Below are positions 10,734 to 24,272 of a stretch of 64,000 nt of DNA, in pieces. Origin of the DNA: Gossypium raimondii (taxonomy: Eukaryota > Streptophyta > Magnoliopsida > Malvales > Malvaceae). Location: the NCBI RefSeq assembly GCF_025698545.1, contig NC_068577.1, positions 42,735,250 through 42,799,249 of the forward strand. Direction: 5' to 3'. The notes beneath the pieces were generated by a model. The model ran no database searches and was not told the origin of the DNA. It worked only from the letters and a program-made list of their open reading frames with translations. Both the position numbers and the translations under genes were made by a program. How positions within the stretch are numbered: position 1 is the first letter of the stretch; every line of letters begins with the position of its first letter.

Positions 10734-11855
10734 TATTTATATTTAATCATAAAAACATATGAATATAAAATGAAAATGAGCAGAATATTGTACAATTTCT
10801 ACTTTCAAATCTCAATCCTTATAAATACTTTATTATCAAAATTAAATCTATAGGCACAATTAAAATGTGAGTTTTAGAGTCCTATAAATTGTTATCATAT
10901 GAGATATAATGACATAAAACTTTAATATCATAGCCTAAAATTTAAATTTTAAAACAGTTAAAAAAACCATATAAAATCTATAAAAAATCTAAAATTCAAA
11001 TATATATAAGTTTTAAATTTAAAAATTTATTAGAAACATAAAAATATATATATATATAAAAGGGTAAAAGATTATATATGGACCAAATAAAGTATATCCA
11101 CTTACTTAAATTTCTTATTAATAAAATTTGAAACATTGAACTCATCCTCTTCTTCAGCATCAAAACTGCACCAATTATAACAATAATCCAAATTGATTTC
11201 AAATTTTTTGGTATTTAAACCATTCCATCTTACTAAACCTGATTTCACCACGAATTCATCAAACTCTTTATTTCGTCTAGGGCAAATTATAGGTTTATTT
11301 TTCGTCCTTTTTCTCTTCAATTCTGAGGAGGAATCTCATATTTTTTTTCTTCAATTTTATTATGAGGAAAATTTAATAAAAAAATTTGACGAATTTTATT
11401 AGATTTGGAAAATGGTGCTTTAAACAATTAAATGATAGAGTCGAAAGGTATAGTAAAATATTAACCTAGTAAGATTAAAGAAGAAAAAAATGTGAAATTG
11501 TTTTCTGGTAAAATCTAAATAGAATTGAAGAAGAAATAAAAGGGAAATGTTACAGGCTAAATTAACCAAAATGGTAAAGATTGAGGGCTCTATCTATGGT
11601 TATACAATAATATAGGGATTGTGCTTAAAATTTACGCCATAAGTTAATGTGGGAAATACATTGAGTACGTTTGAGATAATATCCAAAATCTTGTCCCTGT
11701 AAAACTGGGTGATGATGTTACACTAACCATGCCGGCTTTTAGAGACCCGAGTGCTAATACCTATCAAAATTCACTCAGTCCCATATACATATATATAACA
11801 CACTCCATCTAATCCAATTTTACCTCATATACCAACACTTTAGTCTCTCTAGTCT
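10734..11855. other. AT-rich intergenic DNA between foldback element and SRT1 3' end
   Basis: No supported gene. A TA-dinucleotide run is present at about 11045-11060. Short open frames around 11100-11400 occur on both strands with no recognisable domain and very AT-rich codons, so they are taken as chance. Confidence 0.5.
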
Positions 11856-14800
11856 CTACAGTCTCGTTTTTCGCTTGCGCCCTTTGGATCGCTGCTTCCG
11901 AGTTGTTTTCAAACCATTCAAACCTTCTTTTATTGGCTTCATATCACCATTGCTTAATTGGTAGTCAAATGTTTTAACATTTGTAACAATTGCATGAACT
12001 GTGGCCTCACTTTTCGGGACTAATACGGTTTTCCTCTCCACCACTGCATTCTGCCCGCATTTCGAATCTTCAATTGCTGCATCTCTCATCTTTTCCAATG
12101 TGGCATTCTTGTCAAGTTTAAAACCTTCGATTGAATCCTGCACAGTACAAAGTTACAAATCCGTCAGAATCCAGAGTTGAAATTATTAGCATAAATAAGC
12201 AATAAAAATAGCTGCGCACCTGAAAATTAAAAGGAATTTCAATTCGAGTGTTAAGGCAACCGCATCCATCACTAAACTTGAGGTTCAAGAATATCTCAAA
12301 TGTTTCAGTTAGAACAGTTCTCCTAAAACACATTAACGAACATGTCATGACAAAGAATCAAAGAGATATGTTTGTATATTACACAGCCCAGAACATATAA
12401 CCGCTGCATCGATAACATAAGACTATGTTAAATACTTGATGTTCATTTTATGGATCCCATGTTAGAACGAATTAAACGAGTACGAGCTAATTTGATGAAT
12501 TCAAGCATTGTTGTAAAGAGCAAAAGATCATAAACACAAATCTGACTTGATGTATAAGAGTTCTTAAAAAAGCTTCAAGTAGATAAGATTAGACAACATA
12601 ATGGAAAGTTTACTAGCAAAAACTAAGTTGCTCTTGGACTTATCATTTTTCTTGAATTACCCATACATTCGACATATATTTGGACATGAGCATGGGGATA
12701 TGGCCATCCAAAGCCCCTCCAAATATATGGAAAAAGTTAAGGAAAATAGGTTAGCCTCGAACACAGCTGTATCCAACACTGGCAATTGAGTCCATATAAC
12801 ATACAAGTACAAATGCTTTCTCACGGCAATACTTGATATGGTTACCTTTTCAGTAGAAATGGCTGTGTATCTAGAGTAGCTTCTTTGTAATTTTGATTGT
12901 TCGAGAAAGAAACCTGGAGAACAGGCATTGCAAAAGAATAGGGCAAGAAAAAAAAAATTAGCCAATAATATCTCATGGAAAAAGACTTGTAATTGTCTAA
13001 TCCCGGCTACTTCCCACCTCATGTTGACTGTATGATTAACAAGACTTGACCTTGCTTTTATTATGTAGGTTTTCCCTTAACGACTTAGAGAGCAGAAAAT
13101 CAAAGTATTATGAGAGTCCATGGTACACTAGTTTGCTAGCAGATGATAGAAAGCCTATGAATACAGATGCTGCCAAAGAATACAAACATGAGAAGGCTGA
13201 TGCAAAAATCTAACTTCACCTCAACGGACTTAATGAATGGCAATGGAGCACTTAGTCCATGAACACTTGCTATGCGGATGGTCCAGTTGACAAATTTTTT
13301 ATCTGCAATGTCAATGAACAAACCATGTCACGGAGCGACAAAAAGAATGCCTCAAACAAGTAATATTACAAGATAAGTACTTGGCAATATTCTTATGATA
13401 CAAGCATAGGTGGCCTACTTCGTCTTGGCCACAGACGATGCATAACAAGTTATTAGTTTAGAGTATATGCTTACCGTCACATTATATACAATGGTTAGAA
13501 GGCATTCATCCTAAAAGAATAAACACATTTCTATAGAGAAGAATTTAACCAAAGTACCAAACTGTTTTAAAGATTGAAAACTAAAAAGCAGACTAATCAA
13601 AGCCATACAGCTCTATGAAAAGGGATTTCCGGCAGGGAAGAGTACCAAACCCCAAGCTTTATCTATTGCACCATATGTATTTTCATATTAAGTCAGTGAC
13701 CTAAAAGACGCATCGTTTCTTGTTGAAGGGATGATTATGGCATAAACACATAGCAACACAAATTCTCCCTGTAATTTGTATAAATAACTGAATTTAGGAC
13801 ACTTTATCGAGAATGTTACCAGAACTTAGGGATTGTGATAGAATAGTCTGGAAGAGATCAATTCGGATATATGGAGGAATCTTCATATTAAGAAGTTCCA
13901 TGACTCCTGCAATGACCTGTTCTTTTTCGAGTTAAAACATAGACAATAGTAAACTAGCAAGCTTAATAAGCACCCAAACTTAGCTAAAAAATTGGGACAT
14001 GATAAATAAACAGTACATTAAGGATCTTATGATACCTTATCTACAAAACCATGGATCACCAAACTTGCTTTCTTGTCCTTTGGAGTTTTCTGCAAAGGTT
14101 AATAAGAGACATTATCAAAAACTTGATAGCAACCTTTGCCCATATCAAACCAACAGCAAAGTGAACGGTAAAGAAAGTTATCTATTCACGCCTACTTTTC
14201 ATGCTTCATCCTCATGACATTTTCTTTCCCTTCAATCAATACTTATTAGAAGTTTACAAATTGCAGTAGGATTTTCGCATGAGGCCTTAGAAATATCAAT
14301 GTTAAAAAAAGGCTACAACCATAAGATCTTTTATCACAAAGCTCACTAAGAAGCTTTCATGCAAAATAGAACTCTGTATTGATAATTTGCAAGCCTTTGG
14401 GAGCCCGTTTCACCATTACACTTAGTATATAAAGCTTCATGGTTAAGGGAACTTCACATCTCAAACATCAGGGATCATGATGTTTACAAATTGCAGTAGG
14501 ATTTTCGCATAAGGCCTTAGAAATATCAATTTTAAAAAAAGGCTACAACTGTAAGATCTTCTATCACAGAGCTCACTAAGAAGCTTTCATGCAAAATAGA
14601 ACTCTGTATTGATAATTTGCAAGCCTTTAGGACCCCGTTTCACCATTACACTTAGTATACAAAGCTTCATGGTTAAGGGAACTTCACATCTCAAACATCA
14701 GGGATCATGATGCATCTGATAAAGCATATTCCTCATGCATCAGCCATACAGTTTCAGTTCAGTTTCAGTTTCTACCTTGATTTGAGTAAGAGAAAAAAGA

Positions 14801-17800
14801 TATAAATTCAAACTTTTTAAAGATTTCTGCAAATACTCAGAGAAAAGACAGAATACCTGAAGGTTCACAATAACAATCTTCCCCCCACCACGAAGAGATT
14901 TCAAAGGCAGATTGCATGCAGGAGTGATCTGCAAACTGTATGGAATAGTTATTATGCCCATGACCAAGAACCAAAACAAAACAAAACAAAACAAAACAAA
15001 ACAAAGGATATATTAAACTATACATAAAATTCCCTGGTTGACAAAGAGCTATGCTGCACAGCGGAAATATCTTCTATGTTCAGGAATTGGGATCCACAAA
15101 CTTGATACTCGACATGTAACATAGACACCACAAACTTGACACTTGACACTTGACACTTGACATGTAACATAGGACTAGTCATTTTCCAACTTCCCTATCC
15201 TTCATCTGACAGTAAACTCATTGAAGACTGCATGTCTGTTGAGGCTCCCTATCCAAGTAATACAACTTGGATCTAAACTTCATTGAGATTATCTACATGA
15301 ATTTCTAATTACTAGAAAAGTATATTTTGTAATTCCGAAGACACTTGAAATGATTTATTCAAGATTAACAAATTCATTCATATGGATAAATTGATTTCAG
15401 AAAATACAAATATGCAATTTTATTCCTGCAAAGGACCCTTTTCAGAACATTAACACTTCTGTAAACTTTATTCCTGCATATGCAATTTTATGTAGCAAAA
15501 CCTTCCAAGATGAAACTATCTGAAGCTCAATCTGAGTTATCCAAACAAACTTCAAATTATGAAAGGTTGTCTGCTAACGGTGCTTACAAAAACGTATTGT
15601 TAGAATCTTGTAAATGCCCATCAAGGAACTAAGTTCCTCAAATACAACCAATGAGAATGGTTGATGTCAAGGCATAACAGCATATTTCCATAGAACCCAT
15701 ATATAATTCAAGAACAAAAAGGATCATAGCAAATACCTTGTCCCCAAACAAAGCACCAAATCACCCATTCTACAGTGCTTCTCCGCTAGATTCATCTCCT
15801 TTGGCGGCAGTGCATCCTGCAGATTGGGGGAAGGAGTATCAAACAAAGTAAAAATTCTCAGCAACATATTTAAACAAAAGGAAATCATAAAACAAACGTA
15901 TCCAACAATGAATCTGGTTTCTTGGCCAGCATATTATATCACTGATCAGATTAAACAATTTCTATCTTTTGTATATATCAATCCACCCTTTTAGATGAGT
16001 ATATTACCATAAGCCATCCTCTAGAATGGAGGAACAACTGCTACACTGTTTTTGACAAGCATATAAACTATACTAACCAATGCCATGCTCCAAATTATTC
16101 TAATATGTTGACTATAAAATGTATCCGAATATGTAAGACATTGAACATATGATTGGAGAATAATGTAAAGAACCAAGGAAGGACACTAGATTTGTCAGTA
16201 TACTTCAGGGGTCACAGATGGAACTACAAAATTGAAAGATGTCAGAAAGTTTGGCACTTATTCCATTTTCTTTTCATTATTCTGAAACATAAATCATAGT
16301 TTAGAGAGCAAAATGAAATAAGTAGGTCTAATTTTGCTTATAGAATATGCTTTCTTCTTACCTTCCAATTCTAATAGAAGGAAAGCAAGGGCACTAGTTT
16401 GGAATGCTAAGATGCCAAAAATATCATATAATGCCTAATTTCAAGTGCATCAAGGAAAAAGTAGGCATACCTCCCAGTCAAGAACTGTATCCCTAAGTTT
16501 TGCTCCACATTTCTCATCAGAACAACGTCGTGATGTCTCCTTCAATCCAATAGTTTCCAACTCAAAATCTCGGTAATACCTACAAAGGTTTTATGACAAC
16601 ATAAGATTCTATAAATGGAAGACAAACTTTCAAATAAAAGAAAAAGGCAACTAGGGGAGATGGGACTGCTTTTATGGGTAAAACAAACTCACAAACATAA
16701 GTAAAATAAAATCTGTAAAGTATAATGAAGAATTGTCAGAGAAAAAGGCCTACAAGTTGCATTCTTGGTTTCTGATAAAAAAATATATATGTTTCTTACT
16801 CAGCACCACATGAGGGACAAGTTTCCATAAACGAGTTCCCATGCAGTTCGGCAAGCTTCTCCCTTGGTATTCCAGATCGAAGATGGAGACCATCAACATT
16901 CTAGTAAAAAGTAGAGGGGACAAGAAGTAAAAGATCAAGTCAACAAGACTGTTACAGGGATAAATGATAGGCATGATAGCACATTTGAGGATCAAAAGGC
17001 AGTCTAGAAACCCAGAATTAAGCATATTGTGGACAACAGCTTTGAGTTATTAGACAGAGCCAAAAAGTACACAAAGAATCAGGATTTGGGTTATTACAGT
17101 CACAGCTGACAACAAGAAAATTAACTTTAATTCTCAACTTTGTCATTAGGTGCAAGCTCAAGATAAAAAAAACTAACTAGCCCCAAAATTTTGAAATGGA
17201 TTTTAAGAGTGTAACTAAGAAACTAGAATAGCCCTATTTAACCATATTCAAACAAAAGTTCTACAACAAATGTATCTTACATGCACTAAAGTAATAACAT
17301 AACCAAGCCGTACCTGACTAATAACAAACTTCAAAATACCAGCCTTCTCCAATCCAACCAGAGCCATATGGGTCATGCTTGGCATTGCACGGTGAAAAGG
17401 TAGGGATGCTTCAGGCAAGGGCTTACCTTCACGCTGCAGTAGATAAATGATAATAGAAGATATCATCAAGAAGGTAGATCACAAGTGCATGCTTTAAATT
17501 TGATAGTTTTTCAAGTGAATACTTGTTTCTTGTCAAACACCGTAACATGTCAACAGTTCAGGAAGGTTAAACAACCAGCTAAATGGAACTTTATCTACAC
17601 ATTAAATCTGTTTATTTTCATAATCTTTTGCCATTAACACAAGAAATCCGTTTCAGTAGAATATATTTTTCTTCAAAATCAGAGGGGATTTCTTCAGAAA
17701 ACCAACATAACTCAAGGGAACTGTTTCAAATCCCTGGAACAGAGCTCCAGGGGCAGAAGTTGAGAGTGTGCTAAAAGTATTCTTTAACAAGAACAAGAAA

Positions 17801-18666
17801 TTCAACAAACGCCTAGTTGTCTACCAAGAATAAATCTCATGTCTTCACCTGCAATGTCCATATTCCTTTGGGGCCTCGAAAATCAGGTATGCCACAAGAA
17901 GTTGATATTCCTGCACCTGTAAACACCACTAGATGTCTACTCTGCAAGTAAAAACAAAAGTTTGAAGAGGCTGATTGGCATAAACCAATCCCATAAATTT
18001 ATATGCAGCAGTAATAAGAGTTAGTTGGCATAGGTTCAAACCTTTTCTATCAATTTTGCAAGTTGTTCAATCTGCCATTGCAAAAGTTAAAACTCATATT
18101 AGCAAAGGAGGTAAATACATTAAGAAATCTTATCAATTAGCTTGCAGCACAATGCCTGCTGACGAATTCCATAATCTATACTGCATGATAATGAAATGAC
18201 ATTGCCATTAAACTAAATAACAATCAAAACTTTGCATGCATGTCTAAAGCATTTATCAAACTGAACACTAATTGAGCCTTTAAGCGCCTTCCATTGGTCC
18301 AGTAGTTTCCACTTAAATGTGTTCTAATTCACGCATAACAAGTAGTGCAAGGTAACAAGTTTGAGATCAAACCCAATAAACCCCTAGTCTTGCCACCCTA
18401 AATGCCAAAAACCTTGATATCAGGATCATTCAAAAACACAACCTTCGCAACATTACACCAACCAAAATAAAAACCTAAGTGCCATTAATGGGTATTATGA
18501 TAAAAGCAGACATAAAAATCATAGGTAGCAATAAGAAACAAGTTAAAAAGGGAAGAAAAACCCTTACTTTATCTTGTAAAACATGAGCAGAGTCAAAGAA
18601 CTCAGTCATTCCAACTTGACCCACATCTTCTATGAATGAGAGCTTCTCTGCATAGCCAAGAGACAT
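11856..18666 (-). CDS. SRT1: SIRT6-type NAD-dependent protein deacetylase (sirtuin SRT1)
   Basis: Nuclear class IV sirtuin that removes acyl groups from histone H3 lysines using NAD. Fourteen GT-AG exons: 18568-18666, 18042-18071, 17849-17941, 17314-17433, 16800-16900, 16471-16579, 15737-15816, 14857-14935, 14036-14089, 13820-13916, 13220-13302, 12846-12913, 12220-12322, 11856-12137. They join to 1398 bases, 465 residues, close to Arabidopsis SRT1 (about 473). Motifs in order: start [23 protein letters not shown] site [17 protein letters not shown] (exon 3); [15 protein letters not shown] across exons 4-5; catalytic His in ELHGNSF; zinc Cys pairs CPSC and [26 protein letters not shown]. The long C-terminal region ends in a Lys/Arg-rich tail, likely a nuclear localisation signal. 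All phases agree and no break is seen. Intron 8 contains a 230-bp tandem duplication. Confidence 0.95.
14252..14712. repeat. 230-bp tandem duplication in SRT1 intron 8
   Basis: Two direct copies, about 14252-14481 and 14482-14712, both beginning GTTTACAAATTGCAGTAGG and ending GGGATCATGATG. They differ at only a handful of positions, so the duplication is recent. It lies between exon 8 (ends 14857) and exon 9 (starts 14089) and does not touch either splice site. Confidence 0.9.
14972..15005. repeat. (AAAAC)n microsatellite in SRT1 intron 7
   Basis: Six to seven copies of the pentamer CAAAA. On the gene strand it reads TTTTG repeats, located about 35 bases upstream of the exon 8 acceptor (14936), where a pyrimidine-rich tract is expected. 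Length variation here could affect splicing of the exon carrying the GGGKIVIVN motif. Confidence 0.85.
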
Positions 18667-21256
18667 GGTGGCAACTCTTTCTCTCTCTCTCTGAAAGAAG
18701 AAAACAACAGTTTCCTTGTGTATGGAAAGTGTTTCTTGGGATCAAAAAGAAGGGAAAAGAGAGAGAAAAGAGGGACTCTCTCTCTCTCTATAACTCTACT
18801 TTTTCTTCTCTAAATTTGCATAAGGGGGAGTTTAATTTCTTTTGCTTCTTTTAAGGAAACCCCAACTCAAAAGCCAAATTTGGAACTTGCTTCACCTGCA
18901 TACAGGAGAAAGAAAGAATCCCATTAAAAGTTGAAATAACACTTATGCCCCTATTCTTTTTCATTCCTTTCATTTTTATTACTTTATTTTCTTTTTAAAA
19001 AAAAAATCTTTTGATAGCAATTATTGATATTACCAGATAATTTTATGTATAAAAATATTTCGTTTAATTGATGAAAAAATTTTCCTTTTCATTGAAAAAT
19101 AAACATATTCCAATTACGTAGACACTTTTGTTCTTTTCTTAGTTCTGTATAAATTCTTTGTTATGTTAGAAAGTAGCTATTATAATAAGCGTATTTGAGG
19201 AATACAACATTTCTTTCAATAAATTCCAATTAACCCTTGTTTGTAAACTTATTATTTTTAATTATTAATTTAACCTCTTTATTTTTGGTAAAGGGAGGTT
19301 AAGTATAATAATATTCATTCAAAATATATATATATTAATTTTCAATTTCAAAAGTAATCATTATGAGTATAATATAGACCAATGAAATTTAAGTCAAAAT
19401 AAATATGAATAAATAAAATCGAATAATGCAAAACTTTGAATTTATTAGCATATTTTATATTAAATTTTAAAATATAATTATGTTAATCAATTAAAATCAA
19501 CATAAATGTTATTCACGATAAAAACATTTAATTAGATCTCGTTATTTCAAAATTTTAAAAAAAAAACTAATAATTTTTGTGGTAAATGGGAAACAGTTGT
19601 ATGTGACTTTCAGGCCCTATTTTTGGGCCTTTCTATTTCCAATAATTAGATAAAAGGGTCCAAATAATTTTGGAACATTCTTCCATTTTTTTCAACAATG
19701 CCTATAATTTGGATGATAGCTACTCATTTATAAATGCCCATTAGCTGGCATTTCTTCTTTTGGATGTTATCCAAATTTAACTTCCCCATTTTTTAAACCT
19801 CTCAAGTTTTTTCAACAATACTTTTATTTTGGAATAATTTAAATTTTTTAAGTTATTTTAGTATATCCATTTTCACATTTGAATTTGACAATTACGTCTA
19901 TTTTGGTCCTTAAACTTGAAAAATATAAAAGTTTGATAACGTGGAACTATGAGATTGTGTCACATCATCATCTAAAAATTTATATATATTTTAATAACCA
20001 GACCGATAGTTGAATAGGTCAAATCATCAATGCCAGCTCAAGCTGTTCGACCGTCGAACTAATAATAATTAATTAAAAATCTAAAACAAGTACTTCTTTT
20101 ATTAAACCCATTCAACTTTGTTCAACCTCTTTGTCTGAATTGTTATATTAATCAGCTCTCAGCCCATCTGATCCGATCCTATTCTAATAACACTAATCTA
20201 TCCTCAGATCTTGACAAAATCCAAGTTTATGGACCAATGTGGACAAGAAGAAAGGTACCAAAATAGATCTAGTTATCAAGTTTAGGGGCTAAAAATTATA
20301 TTATCCCTTTATTTTTTAAAAAGTTTGAAGAATATCCACGTTGATAAGAAAACTAGTAATTACATCCTTATTAATTATTAATCATTTTAGTGATAAAATT
20401 GAGTGTAATAGTAAAGTATATTATAGTCCTAAAAAGAGGTACAAATTGAAATAATTACATAATGATAAAGTTTTAGAGGAATTTGAGTATCTTCCCATCT
20501 CTTGAGTCCATTAGATAATTAAATTAATTATAAATTTTAATGTAATTAGAATAACAACAATTCATGAATTTCTACAACAGAGTTTTAGATTGGTACATTT
20601 TTAGAAAATGATTTGTTCTTCTTCTGGTTTTTCTTTCAATTACTTTTACATTTCACATGAAATTATGAAGCATTTTAAACCCTAATTTTAAAATTAAAGA
20701 TTGTTAATGCTATGGTTGTATTCACATGATAAGGTAAGCAAATCATGGTTTTTCAAAGATGTTGAAAAGAAGCAAAGAATACACTCCAACATGGGAAGTT
20801 AACTTCTCAGGCTTCAATTTTTCAAATTAAAATGGTCCACAAAGAGCAATGATATCATGAATTTTAGCTTCCAATACTCCATTAATTTGAGCTCAATTCA
20901 TTTTGGCCAATTAATTGGTCCAGAAAAAAGAAATATGCAAAATCAATTATTGGTTATTAGTTCATCTGAATTTGGATTAAATCAATAAAAAAAAGTTAAT
21001 CATAACAATTTGATTTTTATGTAAATCTTTAATAAATATATTATTTAAAAATAAATATTAGGAGATAGGTGGGAATTATGTGTAATATAATAAAGTAAAG
21101 AATGTTGACATTCTGCTACAAAAGTAGAAAATTGCAGTGAAAGGGTTAAGAGAGCACCCTCTACTCTACGCAACCAGCGACGACTTTAGGTATATACAAG
21201 TAGCAACGTCAATTGAATGATGACCACATTGCTTTAACACATCCTTTGCTTTGTCA
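18667..21256. other. Intergenic region between SRT1 start and phosphatase gene 3' end
   Basis: The first 200 bases hold CT/GA runs (18680-18692 and 18776-18790) typical of plant leaders and core promoters, here for SRT1. The rest is AT-rich without a supported gene. Around 19990-20070 a block with GACCGATAG and CGACCGTCGAAC resembles dispersed repeat sequence, but I could not define ends. Confidence 0.5.
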
Positions 21257-22646
21257 TCACTGCAAAGCCATGCCCACCGTTCCCTTTCTATTTTGCTGCA
21301 AATTTTCAAACCATGCTTCACTTTCGATCTTCAAACCAAACATCAAGTTTACAAAAGAAAACAAAACTGACCTTGTATCCAATACGACAACTGAACGAAG
21401 CTCACAATTGTCAAAACTGAAATCAAACATCAGGTTAACTCAATTATGATGAAGCAAAGCTAGATATAAAAATAACAATAGTAATAAAAGATTTAGTGAA
21501 ACTAAGCAAGGGGGCCTCACCGTTTGCACAACGCTGGTGTTAGAGTTGGATTAAAGTCGGAATTTGCAAGTAAATTTATGAGTATATGTTGAAGAACTAA
21601 TCCATGGCTTACTACTACAATCTCCTTCTCTGGCCTTTTCCATACCCTATCAATTAATATAACATAAATTCGAGATTTAATTCAGTTGGTTCATATAATC
21701 ATTTTTAAAAATTTCCGACTTACCAATTCAACAACTTGATTACTCTTTTAGCAAGTTCTTCCTCAGACTCCCGAAGCTCTGGATTCCAAAGATTATCGTC
21801 TTCAACATCCATCTGACCAAATTAAAGCAAATGAAATGAGAATGTGATGCATTAATTAAGCATAATTGTTAAAAGTAAGTATGTATACTTGCCATTGAAA
21901 AATCGATCCAAGGGAAACGCGAGCGACAATCGCTCATCTTTCTCCTCATGTCACATGGACGAACTCCCTGCATCAGTCTCAATTAGCATTCACTTTCAAA
22001 TCCTATAAAAAACAAAATAATTTAAATAAATAATACAAAAAATTCAACTTACTAAGCGATCTCGACAAAGCTCAACTGCCATGATTTTAGGAGTTGAGGA
22101 GGACACTGCATTCTCTCCCTCCCTTCCAAAACATCCGCTAGCAGTCTCCATCGCTCTGCATTCTCACAGTATCCTTGTTTCATGGTCACAATTCTAGCTC
22201 TTGCCATGAAATTTGGATATTATGGTTTAGTAGAAATGAAAAAGTACCTTGATAAAGGGGAAGTGACAACTAACTCAATCCTATTAAACAGGCCACTGGC
22301 ATGAACCTCATTTCGCAGTTTAGCAACCTGTTAAAAGAAACAAAGCCATTAAGTTATTATGATTTTTATTTATTTATGTTTGAGGCATTTTTTATTATAA
22401 TGAAACCTGTTTCAATCCTAATGGGGTGAGTTGTGCATCAAATAGATTGGGAGACAACAAAGCTTCTGGATTCTTATCTCCTTCGACATTGTGCAAAGCC
22501 TGTCCATGCCTCACCTGCCAATTCTGTGACCAATTTAGCATAAAAATTCAATACTTGAAAACTTTAATTAAAAATAGACTAACCAAGTGAAGAATTTTGC
22601 AATGTTGGTGCCATGGATATGGAAACTGGCCTTCTATGCTCTCCAT
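21257..22646 (-). CDS. Phosphoglycerate-mutase-like histidine phosphatase
   Basis: Histidine phosphatase superfamily, plant PGM-like group (related to Arabidopsis At5g64460/At1g58280 types); the substrate is not known. Eight exons: 22584-22646, 22407-22514, 22248-22327, 22053-22155, 21893-21967, 21724-21812, 21521-21646, 21257-21416, joining to 804 bases, 267 residues. The catalytic LVRHGQALHNVEGD spans exons 1-2, TPLGLKQ follows, then VVTSPLSRAMETA with the second basic pocket, and the second catalytic His is in IVVVSHGLVL. Splice phases all agree, but exon 5 ends ATG/GCAAGT, so intron 5 uses a GC donor. The last exon runs FDNCELRSVVVLDT and then 38 residues unlike the family. A GTCAGT after ACAAG (about 21372) could be a donor to a further exon not found. 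The C-terminus is therefore uncertain; the rest is firm. Confidence 0.88.
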
Positions 22647-23739
22647 TTCTGATTTTTGCTAATTATGATGGCTTTTTATGGCCTGTATTTTTTGTCACTA
22701 ACTAATGTATGCACGTAACTGTGATTTATTAATTATTATGAACATTCCTAATTAGTTACATATATAGAATAATATTTGACCATGCACACATACAGTAACA
22801 AATTTGATACGATCACCCACTAATTTTTTTTTTTTAATTCCAGAGCTATACATGAATAGACCAAAATAAACTTTTATTAAACGAATAAAAAAAATATTTT
22901 CATCTATATAATAAATGCACAAAATTCTAGTACCACGTAACATCGCGTGATTGCCGACTTTCTAAAAGTTGCTGACATGTTGGTCACAATAATCCGTAGT
23001 CTACTAATCTACGTCTTGAATGAGGTAATTCACTGCGAAAATAGACGGCTTTCTCCATACAATATCACATTTTCTTGACTTTGAATTTCAATCTGTAGTT
23101 TATTCTTTTTTTCATACACCACTTCTATGGTTTTTTAAGAAATATACAACTTAAGTGTTAAGAAATTTTCTTTAAAAATATTTAAAATTCATCATTCCCA
23201 ATTGGGTCACCAATTGATTAAAAATTACAGAAATATTTTTTTGTAATTAAAATAAGACAATTATTTGAGAGAATTTTAATCTTTTCATTTTAACAAAAAC
23301 TAATTAAAATATGTATATAATGAGATTTGAACTCATAGCAATTAAATTAATAATATATTAATGTATTTTATACATTTTATTTTAATATGCACAAGTTATT
23401 ATCTCTATTAGTTGTATATATTATCAATTGAGTTAATATCACAAGTCAATTAGATACTAAATCTCAATTATTGAGAAAATCATGGTAAATAATTGTAGTG
23501 CATTTAGTATTGTTTATCTTATGTATTATGTGTTTAAATTATGTTTTACTCACAATTTATTTTTTATTTTAATATCGTATATATTTCATATATTATTATG
23601 ATTAATTAGTTTCAAGTCATACATTTCATTATTTAATGTACGCTAGTTTTAAACACACATTTGCATTCTAAATCTGTGATTTTCACATGCATACGCGTGT
23701 GTGATAGGATTTCTAGTATCAATAAGCCTTTAATAGAAA
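22647..23739. other. AT-rich region upstream of the phosphatase gene
   Basis: No gene is supported. It holds the presumed promoter of the minus-strand phosphatase gene, then AT-rich sequence with a long T run near 22828-22837. Confidence 0.5.
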
Positions 23740-24272
23740 GTTAACAATCAATATAGCCTTAAAAATATAGTTTTCGTAGAAACTCGTGAGGAGTTATTAA
23801 ATGATGTGGTGGTTGACGTGACAATTAATGTAAAAAAAATGATGATGTGGTGATTGTTGTAGTATTTGACATGAAAAAATATTAACATGAAAGACTTAAT
23901 TAATCTTTTAATTTTTTATTATTTGAACTTAAAATTATTAAAATATTCTAACAAATTAAAAACATAAAAATATAAAATACTATTAATATATATTAATAAA
24001 TATGAAAAGTGAAAATATGATAATTTTTTATAAATTATAGAAACTTTTAAAAATAAAAACTACGAAAAAATTATAAAAAAGTTATTAAAATGATAAAAGA
24101 TATTATAAATTATTAAAAATTATAAAAATTAAGAAGTATAAAATATATAGTTTTTTTTGTTATTTTAAAGATTTGGAGCCTTTGGTTTCAATGATAAAAA
24201 ATAGGGGCAGCTTGAAGTGCAATGATGATCGGACTTGTATGTGATGTCAAGTAAGAGGCTAGAGAGAATGAA
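23740..24272 (-). repeat. Dispersed AT-rich repeat, inverted copy
   Basis: Reverse-complemented, this stretch starts CTCTAGCCTCTTACTT, has ACAAGTCCGATCATCAT and CACTTCAAGC, then poly(AT) words, then CACATCATCA and CACGTCAACC motifs and TTGATTGTTAACTTTC. The same order of blocks occurs on the plus strand at about 4780-5480. No coding potential; probably a non-autonomous element whose ends I could not fix. The Harbinger element begins immediately beside it. Confidence 0.6.

Noticed and set aside
11102..11402. Overlapping open frames on both strands
   Set aside because: No recognisable domain, AT-biased codons, and equal length on both strands, as expected by chance.
12657..13022. 121-codon minus-strand frame
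   Set aside because: It is exon 12 of SRT1 read through both flanking introns; only 12846-12913 is coding.
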